The notes under the pieces were generated by a model. The model made no database searches. It saw nothing but the letters and a program-made list of their open reading frames with translations, and was not told the DNA's origin. Shown piece by piece: positions 1 through 12,173 of a stretch of 64,000 nucleotides of DNA. The first letter of the stretch is position 1, and every line of letters begins with the position of its first letter. Position numbers and translations under genes: made by a program. The stretch comes from Trichaptum fuscoviolaceum (lineage: Eukaryota; Basidiomycota; Agaricomycetes; Hymenochaetales; Trichaptaceae), in contig CAJSYZ010000009.1 in assembly GCA_910574455.1 (NCBI GenBank), forward strand, positions 186,001 to 250,000, in the 5' to 3' direction.

Positions 1-63
1 AACGTACGTTGCGTCATTTTTGCTTCATTTTTTCCCAAATTTTTGACTATCAACATATGCTAG

Positions 64-1404
64 ATATTCTATGACTGGTGTCGATCTCGACTCGGATCCT
101 GCAAACCCGCATAATGGAATGGTTATTATCCCTCGTTCAATTTCTGCCATCTTTCCCCGGGCGGCGGCTCTCAAGGGGACGTGGACATACAGTATCAAGG
201 GATCGTTCGTCGAGCTCTACAATGAGGACCTGATTGATCTTCTGAGCTTGGATGATGGGGCAAGTGGTCGTCGCGAGGTCTAGATTAGGGAGGACAAGCA
301 TGGTCATATCATTTGGGATTGGTTGAGGGAAGTACAGGTGCGGGGCACGAACGAGGTAATGGGCCTCATCCGACAGGGAACTGCTATTCGCCGGACAAAC
401 GAGACGGACATGAACGCTCAATCATTTCGCTCGCACGCAATTCTTTCTTTTCTTCCCACCCGCTCGACAACCCCGGTGCCTCTGGGGGGCCGCTCGCCGT
501 CCCGGTTGGCTTGTCCCGTTTCGCAGCACAGTGATACTGCTGCAAATCGTGTTTCATCTCCTACGCTCGGTCGTCCCTCAGACTCTACACCAAGTTTTGC
601 TTCCGCTATGGGCCGCGGTGGAGGACTACGGCCATCATGCGCTATGTGATCACATTCGGCTGATGGGAAGGCTCGGAATCTGGATGAGGAAAATGGTGAA
701 TGGGTGACTATTGTGTCCAAATTCCACTTCGTGGATTTGGCAGGTTCTGAACGCGTAAGTCCAATCATCGCCCACGCGAAGTTCACGTGAACTTGTGCGT
801 CAATAGCACACTCACGCGGTGCTATATATTTAGTTGAAGAGAACTGCCGCCGCCGGCGAGCGAATCAAGGAAGGCATCTCGATTAACAGTGGTCTTCTAG
901 CCTTGGGCAATGTCATATCACCTCTTGGCGACCCGTCGCGCGCGAAGTCGCATACCAACTCTCACATACCCTATCGTGATTCAAAACTCAGTCGACTTCT
1001 CCAAGACTCTCTCGGCGGCAATGCACATACAGTAATGATCGCTTGTGTGAGCCCTGCGGAGTGCCACTGACGGTGAATACCTTGAAATATACCAATCGTG
1101 CTCGTAATATCAAGAATAGGGCTGTTGTTACGGAGAAAGAAGAAGGTTGGGATGACTTGCGACTTCGCAAGGAGCTCAAATGCATTAAGTATGGTGGCCT
1201 CGGGACACTACGGGCTCCTAGGGAAAGCTCGGAAGTTTTTAAATTGAGCCGACCTGTTGACCGGCCCATCGAGTCCTCATCGCCGATCCTCCCAGCCATT
1301 CTGTAAGCAGCGTCTTCCCAAGTTTTCACTTATCCTAAATCATCATTTAGGTACAAAGATCCAGCGGGGCTGCCTCGTTTCATGAACTCCTCAAACCCAA
1401 AAGG
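64..1404 (+). pseudogene. kinesin motor-domain pseudogene fragment
   Basis: This is the C-terminal two thirds of a kinesin motor head, a microtubule ATPase. The motifs in order are YSMTG just after an upstream splice acceptor at 61-63, VELYNEDLIDLLS (about 210-250), a switch I relic RSHAI preceded by AQSF rather than the usual SSRSH (about 415-440), the switch II motif DLAGSER ending at about 754, an intron at 755-833, then [36 protein letters not shown] and NTLKYTNRARNIKNR. It is broken: an in-frame TAG at 281-283 follows the LLS segment, switch II cannot be reached from the preceding frame without a splice or shift, and a small deletion near 1066 moves the reading frame just after CVSPAE. 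The P-loop exon would lie outside the window, and no coiled coil or tail follows. The NTLKY/RARNIKNR region resembles kinesin-4-type motors, but subfamily assignment is an inference. A short further exon-like piece is visible up to about 1404. Confidence 0.8.
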
Positions 1405-1677
1405 TGAGACCCTCCCACATCATTACACATGCTCATTTATGTCTGACACCTCTCAAAGCATACCCACCTGTACTCTCTTGCCCATATATAGCTCATCTCT
1501 GCTCTAAATGTACATAAATAAATGAATAATATTAATTCTTTTGAAAATCTAATAACATTAACCAATCCTTGGTAGCGGGCTCTGCTGTGCACCCACAGCG
1601 TTCGCAATTATTCAGCATTGTGTCCCACTTCTATGTTCACTCTTTATTATGTAACTAAAGAAACACCATGTAAAGTA
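1405..1677. other. intergenic, no gene seen
   Basis: AT-rich spacer between the kinesin relic and the tRNA gene. I see no coding potential or repeat here. Confidence 0.5.
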
Positions 1678-1767
1678 TCGGATATGGTGTAACGGCTAAC
1701 ATTATCGCCTCTCATTTATTGTTGTGATTTGATCGCGATAGCTCGGGGTTCGATTCCCCGTATCCGA
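1678..1767 (+). tRNA. tRNA-Glu(CTC) with intron, copy 1
   Basis: A 7-bp acceptor stem (TCGGATA/TATCCGA) closes the gene. The D arm carries the A-box-like GGTGTAACGGCTAACA and the T arm the B-box GGGGTTCGATTCCCC. The anticodon stem ATCGC/GCGAT encloses CTCTCA followed by C, which gives anticodon CTC with U33 and A37. A 19-nt insert lies immediately 3' of position 37, the canonical site for nuclear tRNA introns. A second copy at 32062-32151 has identical stems but a different 19-nt intron sequence. Confidence 0.9.
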
Positions 1768-1884
1768 AATGTTTGCATTCAATGGTTTTATTTGATCTTT
1801 CATTACACAAATTATTTTCCCAGATCAGACCCGTTTTGTTCCTTTGTGATCAAGGTTTTTATATGAGCCTGAATTACATGACTG

Positions 1885-3308
1885 TTATTCGATTTTTTTT
1901 CTAAGTTCTACAGATAGATTATCTTCATAAATATAAGGCAATTGAATATAAGTGGTAGTTATCATGTATATAGAGAACAGGGACTCTAGTACTAATACCC
2001 GGGGAGAATCGGAGTATGTGATCTCCTTGATCTGCAGGTCTTCCGTCATATCCAGGTAAGGTGCAACCACGTAAGTCAAAGCACCTAGCTTTGATGCATC
2101 CTTTAGAATCATGATGTCACCTGAGTCTGTGGTGGTCCATGGATCAGCTCCACCGTAGTCCATAGCTTGCAGTCCAGACTCCAGATCCGAGTTCTTGTTG
2201 AATTAGCAATGCCTTTTTTTTTGCATGACAGCCTTTGAGAACGAGTGCCTATTGCTCGGGGCACCATTGTGATGCACCGTGGCCTCTTGACCTAGCACAA
2301 GGGACAGGAGATGGGATAAGGCACGAGTGCGTGGTAATGGATCTCGGAGATGACACAGCGAGGGATCGGGTCATGTCAATTGATGGCAATGGTAATGATG
2401 ATAGCGATGGCACAGTACCTGCGTGCTCGAAGGGCAGTCTGAGTCTGAGGGAGTAGCGGACTTCGCGCATCCGTCGCCAGGGCCCGCGCGCGATGCGGTG
2501 TGGAATGAGTTCTCAAGTGTGTGCAGCCACAGCCACAGACCTTGGGAAGACGTTTCTCGATGCCGCAAAGGAAGGAGGTACATCGGTGTGCAGCACACGC
2601 TTCTGGGTGGCGGCCGCGTTTGACTCGACGTTGAGGATCCGGAAGCGGGCGTGTATAAACACGGATAACAAGTCTCGAGGTTCGGGACAGCAAGCGGTTG
2701 AACGGCGCAACTTGGTGCGTGCGTGCGTGAGGAGCTCACGGTGCTACCAGTCAACATGTGCTAGCCCTGGTCCGGGGTAGCAGGAGCTCCAGCTCCAACT
2801 TGATCATGACGCCCCCTCGCGCAGGCATTCCCCGGATCCACGCTTTCTCCGGGCTGTTGCTGTGCAACAATTCAAACCCCTCCAGCTTGACCTCCTTGCA
2901 GACATCGGTCGTCAGGTTCCAGTCGCTCATCGATTTGTCTACGAACTCGATCAGATGGCAGGGTCCAAAGGCAACTTAATATCAGGTCCGTATCGAGAGC
3001 AGAACAACGCGAAGTCCTCTGAAGATGACAGCCAATCGGTCGGTGATCATAGTCAGGGTAGTCCACAGCCGACGACTGGAGAGCGCCACGGACCGCCAGT
3101 GCGAATTCACTTGCTAGATATTCGTCGGCACGATGCGCAGGGCATGCATATCGTTTGAGTCGGGTATTGAGTAGCAGAAGAGGCGCTCGAGGGTGTCTGG
3201 GACAAGAAAAGATGCAGAACGGGATTTCTGGTCTGTAGCAGCAGCCGACGGCTTTTCCAGCGCGAGCCATATTTCCTCCAAGCCTCTGGTCTCGCCTTGC
3301 GAGGACAT
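1885..3308 (-). pseudogene. decayed F-box protein gene, paralog of the gene at 29768-31309
   Basis: Read on the minus strand from about 3308, fragments match the intact F-box protein at 29768-31309 in order: TDQKSRSASFLVPDTLERLF, IPDSNDMHALRIVPTNI, then the SRRLWSTL-equivalent region and a stretch equivalent to the LLTHAPNLA segment. The last part is IKEI...DSPR near 2010, next to the homologous stop region. Frames change repeatedly (near 3110, 2870, 2700 and 2400) and stops interrupt it, so it cannot make a protein. The functional family is a substrate adaptor for SCF ubiquitin ligases. The neighbouring tRNA-Glu lies downstream in convergent orientation, the same arrangement as at the intact paralog. 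Confidence 0.75.
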
Positions 3309-3883
3309 TGCAGACCATTGATGGGGATTATCGGAATGCTCTGACGAGAGAACGTAAGCAGAAGAGGGAGCTGCCGCTCGTACTCATGAGACATGATCGT
3401 CCTATAAAGGTGGGCCGGTGTGGTCAACGGACCAGATTAGTTTTTTCAAATTCAATGCTGCACGGAAAAGCCATTCAGACAGAGCCGTGTAGAGTTGCAG
3501 GTTGCTGCAGTTCCTTTTTTTTTGCTTGACAAGATTGCTTCTTGCTCGTTGGATTTTCAGCACCTTTTGTGACGGTACCACAAACCAGATCCGATAAATC
3601 TAGAGATCAATAATCACAGAATGAGAGCTACGGTCACAAATTCCAATGAGCCTACAAGAAGACGGTGGTAGAGTGAGGAAGGTGTTTAAAAACTCGAACT
3701 TGAACTTTATGTAAGGCGACGCCGTGCGTAAGACCACAATAAATGTAAACACCGACTCAGGCTCCGACTCGAAGTCCGAGTCACTGGCTGGCTACATTTG
3801 ATCTACAACGTCAATCCAAGCCACTTCTTCACCAACTCGCGGGTGCGACGAAAATAGAGGAAGGACACACTGCGGGCTTTCAT
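3309..3883. other. intergenic, promoter side of the F-box gene
   Basis: No gene is seen. It holds a short purine/pyrimidine-biased stretch with repeated GACTC/CGAGTC words around 3750-3790, which may belong to the promoter of the following gene. No clear TATA or other site can be asserted. Confidence 0.4.
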
Positions 3884-5488
3884 ATGGATTTCCAGACCTT
3901 TTTACAAGACATTGCCGACTGCGAGGCTCGCGCTCGCGCTCTTCGGGAAAAGTTAGTCAGAAATCTGGGGTTGGACTTCATGATGGCGTGAGTTTACATG
4001 TTCTCTTCGTTCAACATCTGGAAGAGAGGAATTCATGTTAGCAAACTATGTAGTGAACACGGTGGCACTTTCGATGTAGACAACCAGTTGCATACGGGAA
4101 AGACAGCTTTACGACTACTTAAAGGCCTTAGCAAAGCTCTTCAGTCTTTACTAAACCACTCGGAGTACTCAATCTACAAGATTCAAAAGGCGCTGCGGCC
4201 TCTGGTTCTTCACGAAGGGTTGAACATGATACCTAATGACATCCTCGCAATGATCTTCGAGAAAGACTTCGAATCCAATCCCGGGTACACCCCTCGTCTC
4301 GCGTGCGTAAATCGCCGTTTCAGAGATGTTGCATTGTCGCTGCCCAAACTATGGTCAGCTCTTCCCCTAGGCAGAGGGAAGGAGAAGCTCGACGTATATC
4401 TGACTCGAAGCAAGGATGTGGGCCTAACGGTGCGCTTAGGACTTGGAATGACCTCGATATGGGACGTACAAGAGGTTCAGCAACACGCCCAACATTGGGA
4501 ATGCATTACCGTCGACATTAGCAACGAGGATGACAAAGCTGTTGCCCCCAAAAGCTTATCTTTCCCCAGACTTCAGTCTTTGACTGTCCAGTTCATACCG
4601 TCTCGTACAGAATACTGGGGTGGATTTATCGAATTCAACATCGACTGGAAGCTCCCTGCTCTTCGACACCTTACTTTCTGGTCTGCGACACCAATTATTC
4701 CTCCGTCTGTTGCGGCGAACCTCATAACACTGGATCTCAGGCTCAATTCTCCTACGGAGCTCCGCAGATATGATAATGCAGAGCTGCTTCGGCAGCTCAG
4801 CGCCATGCATAACCTGCAAGCACTCTCGCTATCCCTTCATAACGCACACAATCATTCAGAAGAAACCCCTTCAGTTCAGTGTGACCTTCGGTCTCTCAGA
4901 GATCTTAGCATAGAGATCTCAGGCGAAACGAAGATACTTGATATTCGAAGACTTCTCCACCATATGAACTTGGTCAGCGTCCGGAAATTATCTATAAAAA
5001 TTGGTGATGAACCAGAAAGGCGCAGTTCATTTTATCAGTACCAGTCGTTATCTTCCCTTTTCACCACCTCGAGTCCTCATCACCTATTGACCTTCCCAAA
5101 CACGGAGCACATCACTGTCATTATCAGCCCCAAAAGAAACTTTGGAACCAGGAATAGGACTTTGACTCTGGATGACCTACTTGGCCACTCGGCAATGAGG
5201 AACCTTCATATCAATGCGCCGAATCTCCAGTTCAAGACACCCGAGGAGTTCGAAAATCGCGAGCTGAACATCCGAGTCGTGAGCATCGAAGGCTGCAGCT
5301 TCGGAGCCCGCAAATTTCTGGACCACCTGCTCGCGCATGTTAATCCAGATGGAATGAGGCTGTGCAGTAGCATCGAAAAGCTGAGGGTTTTGGGGTGTCC
5401 AGAGGTGACAATGAACTATCTGTTGGATTTCCTTCCTGAAGAAAAGATCGACTGGTCTCCCGTCGTTGATAGTCACTCTTCTCAATGA
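3884..5488 (+). CDS. F-box/LRR-like protein (516 aa)
   Basis: Two exons, 3884-3987 and 4042-5488, joined across a 54-nt GT-AG intron, give 516 codons plus stop. The exon sum is divisible by three, and the short first exon (MDFQTFLQDIADCEARARAL) is matched by the paralog at 28969. The middle holds a basidiomycete F-box-like segment, IPNDILAMIFEKDFE then CVNRRFRDVALSLPKLWSAL, followed by irregular leucine-rich strands (LPALRHLTF, LDLRLNSP, LQALSLSL) to the C terminus LGCPEVTMNYLLDFLPEE. Such proteins are predicted to bind Skp1 and present substrates to an SCF ubiquitin ligase; the substrate is unknown. No signal peptide or membrane segment is seen. A closely related but broken copy lies at 24014-28969 on the other strand. 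No in-frame stop was found, so I regard it as intact. Confidence 0.85.
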
Positions 5489-5598
5489 TACCATTTGTAA
5501 ATTATGTTCAGAGTGATTTGATTGCGGAATAAACATACATACTGCGATAAGATAGCAAACGAAATGAGAAAGATGGCGTTGGATGGCAAGCCAGACTT

Positions 5599-8500
5599 TC
5601 ATAGCACCAGCACCTCTAATCTCTCCAAGCCACCCGCGTCATGCTCCTCCTCCTTCAGCCCAATAATCCGCTCGTCATCAATCATGCAACTATCCCAATC
5701 GAAGATCGCATCGGTCTCTATCATGCGATACGGCAGCTCAACGATGAAGTCCGAGCGGAAGATATCAGGTAAGTGCACCGACGTCGCTTTGTCTTGCACC
5801 ACGACGCGCTTGATGGGATACGGATGCGGCCGGGCCTGCGCGGAGACCTGGGGCTGCCCAGCGTCATCCTCGTACTCGCGCACGTCGATCAGGTCGAGGT
5901 CCTCGACGTCGTCCTCCGACTCGCTGTCGATCGAACCGAGCCCCTGCTTGCGCCGCTTCAGCGGGCGCACGTTGAAGTCGTACACGCGCACGCCGACACG
6001 TCGGTCGCTCCCGAATGGCCGATCCTCCATGCTGACGAAGCGCGTGCCGTACGAGTAGCACACCCACCGCGCGGGCGGCGCGCTCAGCCCCCAGCGTGTG
6101 CGCCTGATCCAGTCCTTCGCATGTGTGTGCGGCACGCGTTTCCTGATTGGGTTGAAGGTCGAAGGTGTGCTGCTGGAGGGTGAAGAGGCTGGGGGATCTG
6201 CTGCGTCCTCGAAGTCACCCGCGCGAGCTTTACCCTTCCCTTTGGTGCTTGCACTCCGGCGCTTCTCTTTCTCCCTTCGCCGATGAACCGCCTCTGCGCC
6301 TCGCGCCCAGCGCATAACGTCCTTCCGGCGCAGAGCCACGACCTGTGGGTGAGCGAGACTGATCTGGAAGCCATCGATCACCAGGGCTGGGCCGTCGCCC
6401 CATCCGTCGTCCATCATCCAAGGTGCCGCGTCGTCTGCATGTCCAACGTCATCGGGATCGTCGTGCTCGTTCTGGTCTTCATTCGCATCGGGGTGTGTAT
6501 GTGCATGGCTGCCAAGAGGTTGGAGAGCACTGGCGGGAACTCGCTGCATGGGACGACGAGGAGGGACGAGGTAATCGATCGTCAAGAAAATCATTCCCTC
6601 TTCCGGGTTTGGGTCGAAGGGCCGAGGATGCGCGTGAGACGGTAACTTGCTTTTCGAACTACTGTCAACCCCTTCAGCATTGTTTCTCGGGTCCTGGTTT
6701 GAGGCATTCCGTTGACTTGACGGACGAGGACGACTTTGGCCAGATGGTGAGGGCTCGCTCCGTATCGCAATGTGCGCAATGGCGTGGGCGTAGATAGTTT
6801 CCGGGAGTTGTAGAGTGAGGGCGTGTCTGAAGGGTGACTTCCATTCTTTTTTGTCATCTCCGTCAAACTCGTTCGTGACATCAGCCCGGCTGGAAGGGGA
6901 GTTGCGATCTTCGTTAAAGAAAAACACGTTCAAAGCGCCATGGCCAGTCGCGTTGGGTATCATAATCGCGTGCGAGCCAATGAAGCAGAACGCATCCCAC
7001 TGTTCACGCCCACCGTCCATACTCTACGGACGACCCAATCAAGATATCGTTATCAGACGTTTCAAAGACAGAATCAAAATGCCCTGGAGAGCAAGACTCA
7101 CAACGAGACACGTCCCTTGCACCCAATCCCAAAGCCAAAACCAGTCGCTCTTTCCGTCCATCCCTCCTTGGTCTCGCCGATTATGTCTGCAGCTGAGGAG
7201 CACGCCGATGTAGTCGCCCGCAAGTTGAACAATCATGGTGTAGTCCCCAGGTCTCATGCAGACGTATTCCGAGGGACACGTGGCTTGCAGCATCGGAGTT
7301 ACAGCATCGGGATGGAAGTGCCGCACTGTCCTGTCCAGTCCTGGATCGTCGAATTGAGAAGGGGGAGACGGTGCAGCTGAAGAAGCCGATGAATTAGATG
7401 ATGGTGTGGAAGAGTCTGTGGGAGAAGTAGCCGATGAGAAGCCCGAAGAGGACTTGGATAGCGAGAGGAAGTAAAGCGTGATATTCGCATGCCAAACGTG
7501 CTTATGTACCCCCGACGCTGTAACACTACATTATTTAAATATGAGGGTTTATCTCAAAGTTGGATACGAATTGGCTTACACATGCTTGCTCGCATCCGAT
7601 CTCTCGATAACAACCAGCAGATCACGTTCCACGTCAACGCAAAGGTCAGCGACCTTGAAGTCAAACGGAACGGTATACCATTGAGGCTTATAGCTTGTCA
7701 TCCCCATCGCGTAGCCTGAAGGAGCCTGAGCTTGTGGTGAAGGGAAATTATCCACGATAGGTGTAGATTCAAGCGCGTTTTCGTCGACGTTGAGACACAG
7801 AGTCCTTCTTGATGGCAACGCGATCCAAGCCAGAGTACTCGAGCGTGGACGGTTGGGTAACTCAAACGGATCAGGTGTCGGGGTCGAATCGTGGATAAGC
7901 ACAGGTGGGTCGTCGTCATTCAGATTGCCTCCGACATCATCTTGCTCGTCGTCTTGCTCTTGCTCAGATGCGGATGAGGGAATAAGTGCTGGCGGATCTC
8001 CTTCATTTCCAGCCCCTGCAATCGGCTGCCCTTGCAGAAATATTTGATGCAAATTCAGCTCATTGTCACCCATCATCATCTCCAGCGCATCTCCCAGTTC
8101 CACTGGTCCCCCGTGTCCAGCATTCCCTATGACGGTACCGGGCGGAGGCGTAGGACCGAATGGCCATCCGTCATTCAAGTCCTGGAAGAAGCAGCCGCCA
8201 GCAAGCTCGTACACCGCCGCAAAGTTATGCACGGGTATCTTCGTGCTGAAATCCTTGTGGCGATCCTCAGCTGCGCGAACCAACGGTGGCTCTCCTATCT
8301 TCCCATTCCTCACCCAAGCCCTCCATAACAGCTTCCTTCGATCGTATAGACGCGAGAAGTCGAGTCTTCGCCATGATTTCGTCAAAGAACGTAGCTGGCC
8401 CACTTTGCGAGAGGACGGAACCTTGGACAACGGGTTGTCAAGGAGTGCCTGCGAGCCGAGGACTATGCGGTACTGGAGAAGAAGTGAAGAGCTGATAAGG

Positions 8501-8654
8501 TCTTTTAATGCGGATGAGAGCTATGGTAAGATCAGAGGTATGTTTGAGAGATTTGAAAGTAGAGGCGTACCGAGCGGCAGGTTAGCAGATCTTCGAGTGG
8601 GAGCTGCTGGAGAATGGCTACGAGCATCTCAGCAGGAAGATCTGTGAAATGCAT
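5599..8654 (-). CDS. F-box protein, large Agaricomycete type (957 aa)
   Basis: Four exons on the minus strand: 8654-8571, 8520-7580, 7525-7102 and 7023-5599. All three introns are GT-AG, of 50, 54 and 78 nt, and the exon sum equals 958 codons including stop. The start ATG at 8654 places a classical F-box at the N terminus (DLPAEMLVAILQQLPLEDLL). The rest resembles a common Agaricomycete F-box family: a central acidic low-complexity linker (QEQDDEQDDVGG), then WVCYSYGTRFVSMEDRPFG, VRVYDFNVRPLKR, DIFRSDFIVELPYRMIETD and MIDDERIIGL near the C terminus. The probable role is substrate adaptor of an SCF ubiquitin ligase in cytosol or nucleus, inferred from the family only. It converges with the F-box gene ending at 5488, leaving 110 bp between the stops. 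High GC in exon 4 produces long antisense open frames that I ignored. Confidence 0.85.
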
Positions 8655-9497
8655 TCTTTAAACTACAACCAATTGGTAGGTACTATTAACGTTCGACGGA
8701 GATGCGTAAGCGATTTGCTTTGAACGAAGAGGCGGTTGAAACACTTTTGACGTGTATCTCTTTGGACCAATTTACATCTCTGCGACATAATCAGCATAGG
8801 ATATAGGATATTTCAAAGGATTAGGGACATACCCAAGATGCAGATTTGCTTTCACTTTTTCCCTGAAGGAGGTCGAAGACGGAGGTGCCGGAATTCAAGA
8901 GACAAGTCCAGCGAGGGTGACAGCAGACTGTGCAGTTGAGCGATAAGATCAGTAGTCAAACAGAGTTAAGAAATTGAGGCTCACCAATGTTCAGATGCCT
9001 TTGTCGTCGTAAACAATGACGAAGAAATTGATACTAACTTGAAACCACGCACGGCGGCGTGCCAGACTCGGACCTTGAACTGCCTTTAATTCCTCCACCA
9101 AAGAATGAGGCCGAAGACGCAGGTGAGACGAGACCAACGAGGGTGAAAGTAGACTAATAACTTCATTTGAGTCAGTAATCAATTATGAGGTGGACACAAA
9201 GGTCTAAGGAATTGAGGCTTACCGACAGTCAGATACCGTTGTCGTCAATGGCAAACCGGAGTGTACTCAAGAGTCAAGACGCGCGTGCCAGAGTGAGCAA
9301 TTATTCCCATGCTCATTTACTGCTCCGAAGTACCAGTGACATTCAACTACACATATGTACATTTATTAGAAGGAAATCGTACATGGAGAACAGTCTAGTA
9401 ATGGATTGTCCGACTATGCTATTCTTCCTACTACAGCGCAAACGTCGAATTACGCATTTATTATTATCTCCCTATTTATACATGCTGATACCAGAGT
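8655..9497. repeat. non-coding stretch with a two-copy diverged tandem repeat
   Basis: From about 8860 to 9300 two related blocks of roughly 230 bp follow each other. Shared order: a GAAGACG(G/C)AGGTG word, CCA(G/A)CGAGGGTGA(C/A)AG(C/T)AGACT, GATCAGTAGTCAA or GAGTCAGTAATCAA, AAG(A/G)AATTGAGGCT(C/T)ACC, then CAGAT(G/A)CC(T/G)TTGTCGTC. No open frame of note runs through it. It could be the ruins of a small multi-exon gene or a non-coding tandem duplication. Confidence 0.5.
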
Positions 9498-11028
9498 TCA
9501 TTTCTCAACCCAGAAGTTTTTCCCCAGCCATGCGCGGACGTTGGTATTAGTTGCATTGTTGAACAAAAGCGCGTTGTTCTTGCTTTGCGCATTATCGATC
9601 CGGCCCCATGTGGCGATATCCAAGACGCTCTTCTTTAGCTGAGCAGGCGTGAGGGGTTCGGCGACAGTGACCCTGTCAATCTGTTGGAATGACTCGGGCT
9701 TGGGGAGCACGTAGGAGACAACGGGAGGTAGAACGCCGTATGCGACTGAGTAGGCCTCCAAGAGAGCATTCTGGGACGTAAGCTTTGGGTCGAAGGTTGC
9801 GTGCGGATAAATGGAGATTAGATATGCGAGGACGCCGGAAACGTGCGGTGTGGCCATACTGGTACCATCAGCGGTCACGGCGGATGAGTCTGAGCGAGTA
9901 CCGCAGCTCGTAACTCTATGGCCAGGTGCGAATATATCGACGCAGTCGCCCCAGTTGCTGTCATCCCAACGCCTATCCGAGGCTGTACTCGCAGCAACGG
10001 TGAATATCTCGGGAACATCACCAGGAGAGCTCTGGCACGCATCCACATTTTCATTCCCTGCAGCGACAACAACATGGTGGCCATGATCGTACGCTTTCTT
10101 TGCACCGTCCGAGAGTGAGCGACTGAGGCCGGCGCCGAGAGACATGTTGATGACAGAGCCCTTGTGGCTCGAGTAACCGGTCGCTTTGATCTCCTCGGCG
10201 GCCTGGAGAGCGCGCGCAGTAGCATCTCTGTCTGCCCATTCGATACCTGCAAGCATGTCGTCTGATGTTCCTGTAGCAGAGGCGTCGAAGACCTTGACGG
10301 CGATGAGTTGTGCGTGCTTGGCGACACCCCACCTCTTTCCAGCGACGGTCCCAGCGACATGAGTGCCGTGGCCGTGATCATCATCATCAGGGCTATTCTT
10401 CGCAATAGTAGTTCCCCAGATTGCTCGACCTTCGAAATCTTGATGTGTAAGACGGATGCCAGTGTCGATAATATAAACCGAGACTCCCTTGCCCGCTTCA
10501 TCCTCCTCTTCATATAGGTATTCATAATCATTAGTTTCAGCGTTCTCGCGATGAGAGATGCGATGGAGTCCCTACGTGTGTAAAGACAGAGGGATTAATC
10601 ACTTATTGAGTACTCAAACTTAAGTCATTTGAAACATAACATACCCATGTTGACTGACTTTGACTAGCTGCAACAGTCACAATTTGCGACTGCTCCACGT
10701 ACTTGACTTCGGGCCTGAGACGGATCATATCGATAACATCCTCTGAGAAACGCCCAGAATATCCCTTCAAGAGATTGCCGTTCCATACATGAATGAAACC
10801 GTTCTCGCCCCACAGCGGGCGGGTCTGTGCCGCAACATCCACGAAGTTCACATGAGCGTCAAAGGCGTCGGAGTTCGTCTCGTCTTTGAGCACAATGGTA
10901 TACCGGTTCTCGATAAGTGCGCCGGGAACAACGTTGGGAATGTGTAGAGGAGCGATTCCTGACGCTGGCGAGGCACCCACGAATCTCGCGAGAAGGGGTA
11001 ACAGGAAATATGCGAGTCTGGAGGCCAT
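9498..11028 (-). CDS. secreted subtilisin-like serine protease (S8A), 485 aa
   Basis: Exons 11028-10645 and 10571-9498 flank a 73-nt GT-AG intron; 128 + 358 codons including stop. The start was set at 11028 because it begins a signal peptide (MASRLAYFLLPLLARFVGAS). An I9-type propeptide follows (ENRYTIVLKD to YVEQSQIVTV). The catalytic domain has Asp at about residue 164 (VYIIDTGI), His at about 196 (HGHGTHVAGT), oxyanion Asn at about 301 (VVVAAGNEN) and Ser at about 366 (GTSMATPHVSG), the proteinase K arrangement. It should be an extracellular endopeptidase maturing by propeptide removal. The C-terminal 60 residues (LTPAQLKKSVLDIATWG) match the end of the interrupted subtilase at 48902-55256, so the two are paralogs. 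All key residues are present and the gene appears functional. Confidence 0.9.
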
Positions 11029-12173
11029 TGGCGTGATGTTGATGCCATAGTATAGCGTCCTCGACAATGATTTTATACAAATTTTCCAAGGGATCCATCG
11101 CAATTGAATGCATTTTCTAGCTCTGCCGCTTTTGTACACATGATGAGATGCGCAAGAAATTAGAATGCGCCACTGCGAGTCCCGCTCTTCAACTAGCCGT
11201 AGCATGATCGGGAAGCATCGGTTGCTGATGGCCCGACTCCGATGGTGCAGAATTTCTGTTATGAGATGCCTAATGTCATCGACCGTGTTATGGGAGAACC
11301 CGAGTCGGAAATTTGGCCTCGTTCGAGATAACACTGTAATTATTTTGCCCAGTTACTGAGTCCTGGATATCGCGTATACAGAAGCCTTTCGTGAGCCCGG
11401 ACATGTTCGTCATGGTTCATGAGAGACTCGGGAAAGCGTCGTTTCCAGACTGACTCCTAAAACGGAGATCATGATGTGACCAATTTGGCCAAAGTATTAC
11501 ATACTAACCAAGTCACGGTCTTCAAGTTGATCAATCATCACGCGTTATTTTTGCCTGTTTGTTCCAGTTGCCAGTGAGTTGAAGATGGCGCACGGCGGTA
11601 TAATTGAACATCATGATTGACGTTCATACTGTCACTGCAGTGATTCCAATCATCTCCCATACTAGCTCATGAAATGACGAACTTTCATCAGTGCCAGAAT
11701 TACGACGGATACCACCAAGTGTTGTCAGCTTTACGGAGCCTTAGGTTCGTGAAATACTGCAAGGTTCCCTCAAATCGAAAAGACTTTCAAGTTCGGCCTC
11801 TATCATCAAGTTCGACGTCCTCAACTCGAACTCGGGTCAACGATAATGCAGATACATATGCCCAACTCATAACCAGCGTGGTCGAATGCACGAAGGCTGG
11901 GCTTCAATTGTCTCGGATACGCGGTCGCCACTCTCAATCAGGAATTTTGAGTCTTTAGGGGCCATATGTGCGATCACCGTCTGTTTCACCGTTGGAGCAC
12001 GCACGGATGTCTCGGGGCAGGAATACGGATTTTTATCGGTGTTTTTCATTTAACCATCCTTCGATATGCCTTCGCTGCTTGGTGGGCGGTAGTCGTGGGT
12101 TGACCTCAAGCACCACCGTAACAAGGCGCGCTGCCTGTTGACACTCCTTTTTCCTGTTGCGTACAGCTTTAGA
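11029..12173. other. intergenic between protease and DUF6533 cluster
   Basis: About 1.1 kb without a recognisable gene; several short open frames show no family resemblance. It should contain the divergent promoters of the protease and of the first DUF6533 gene. Confidence 0.45.
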
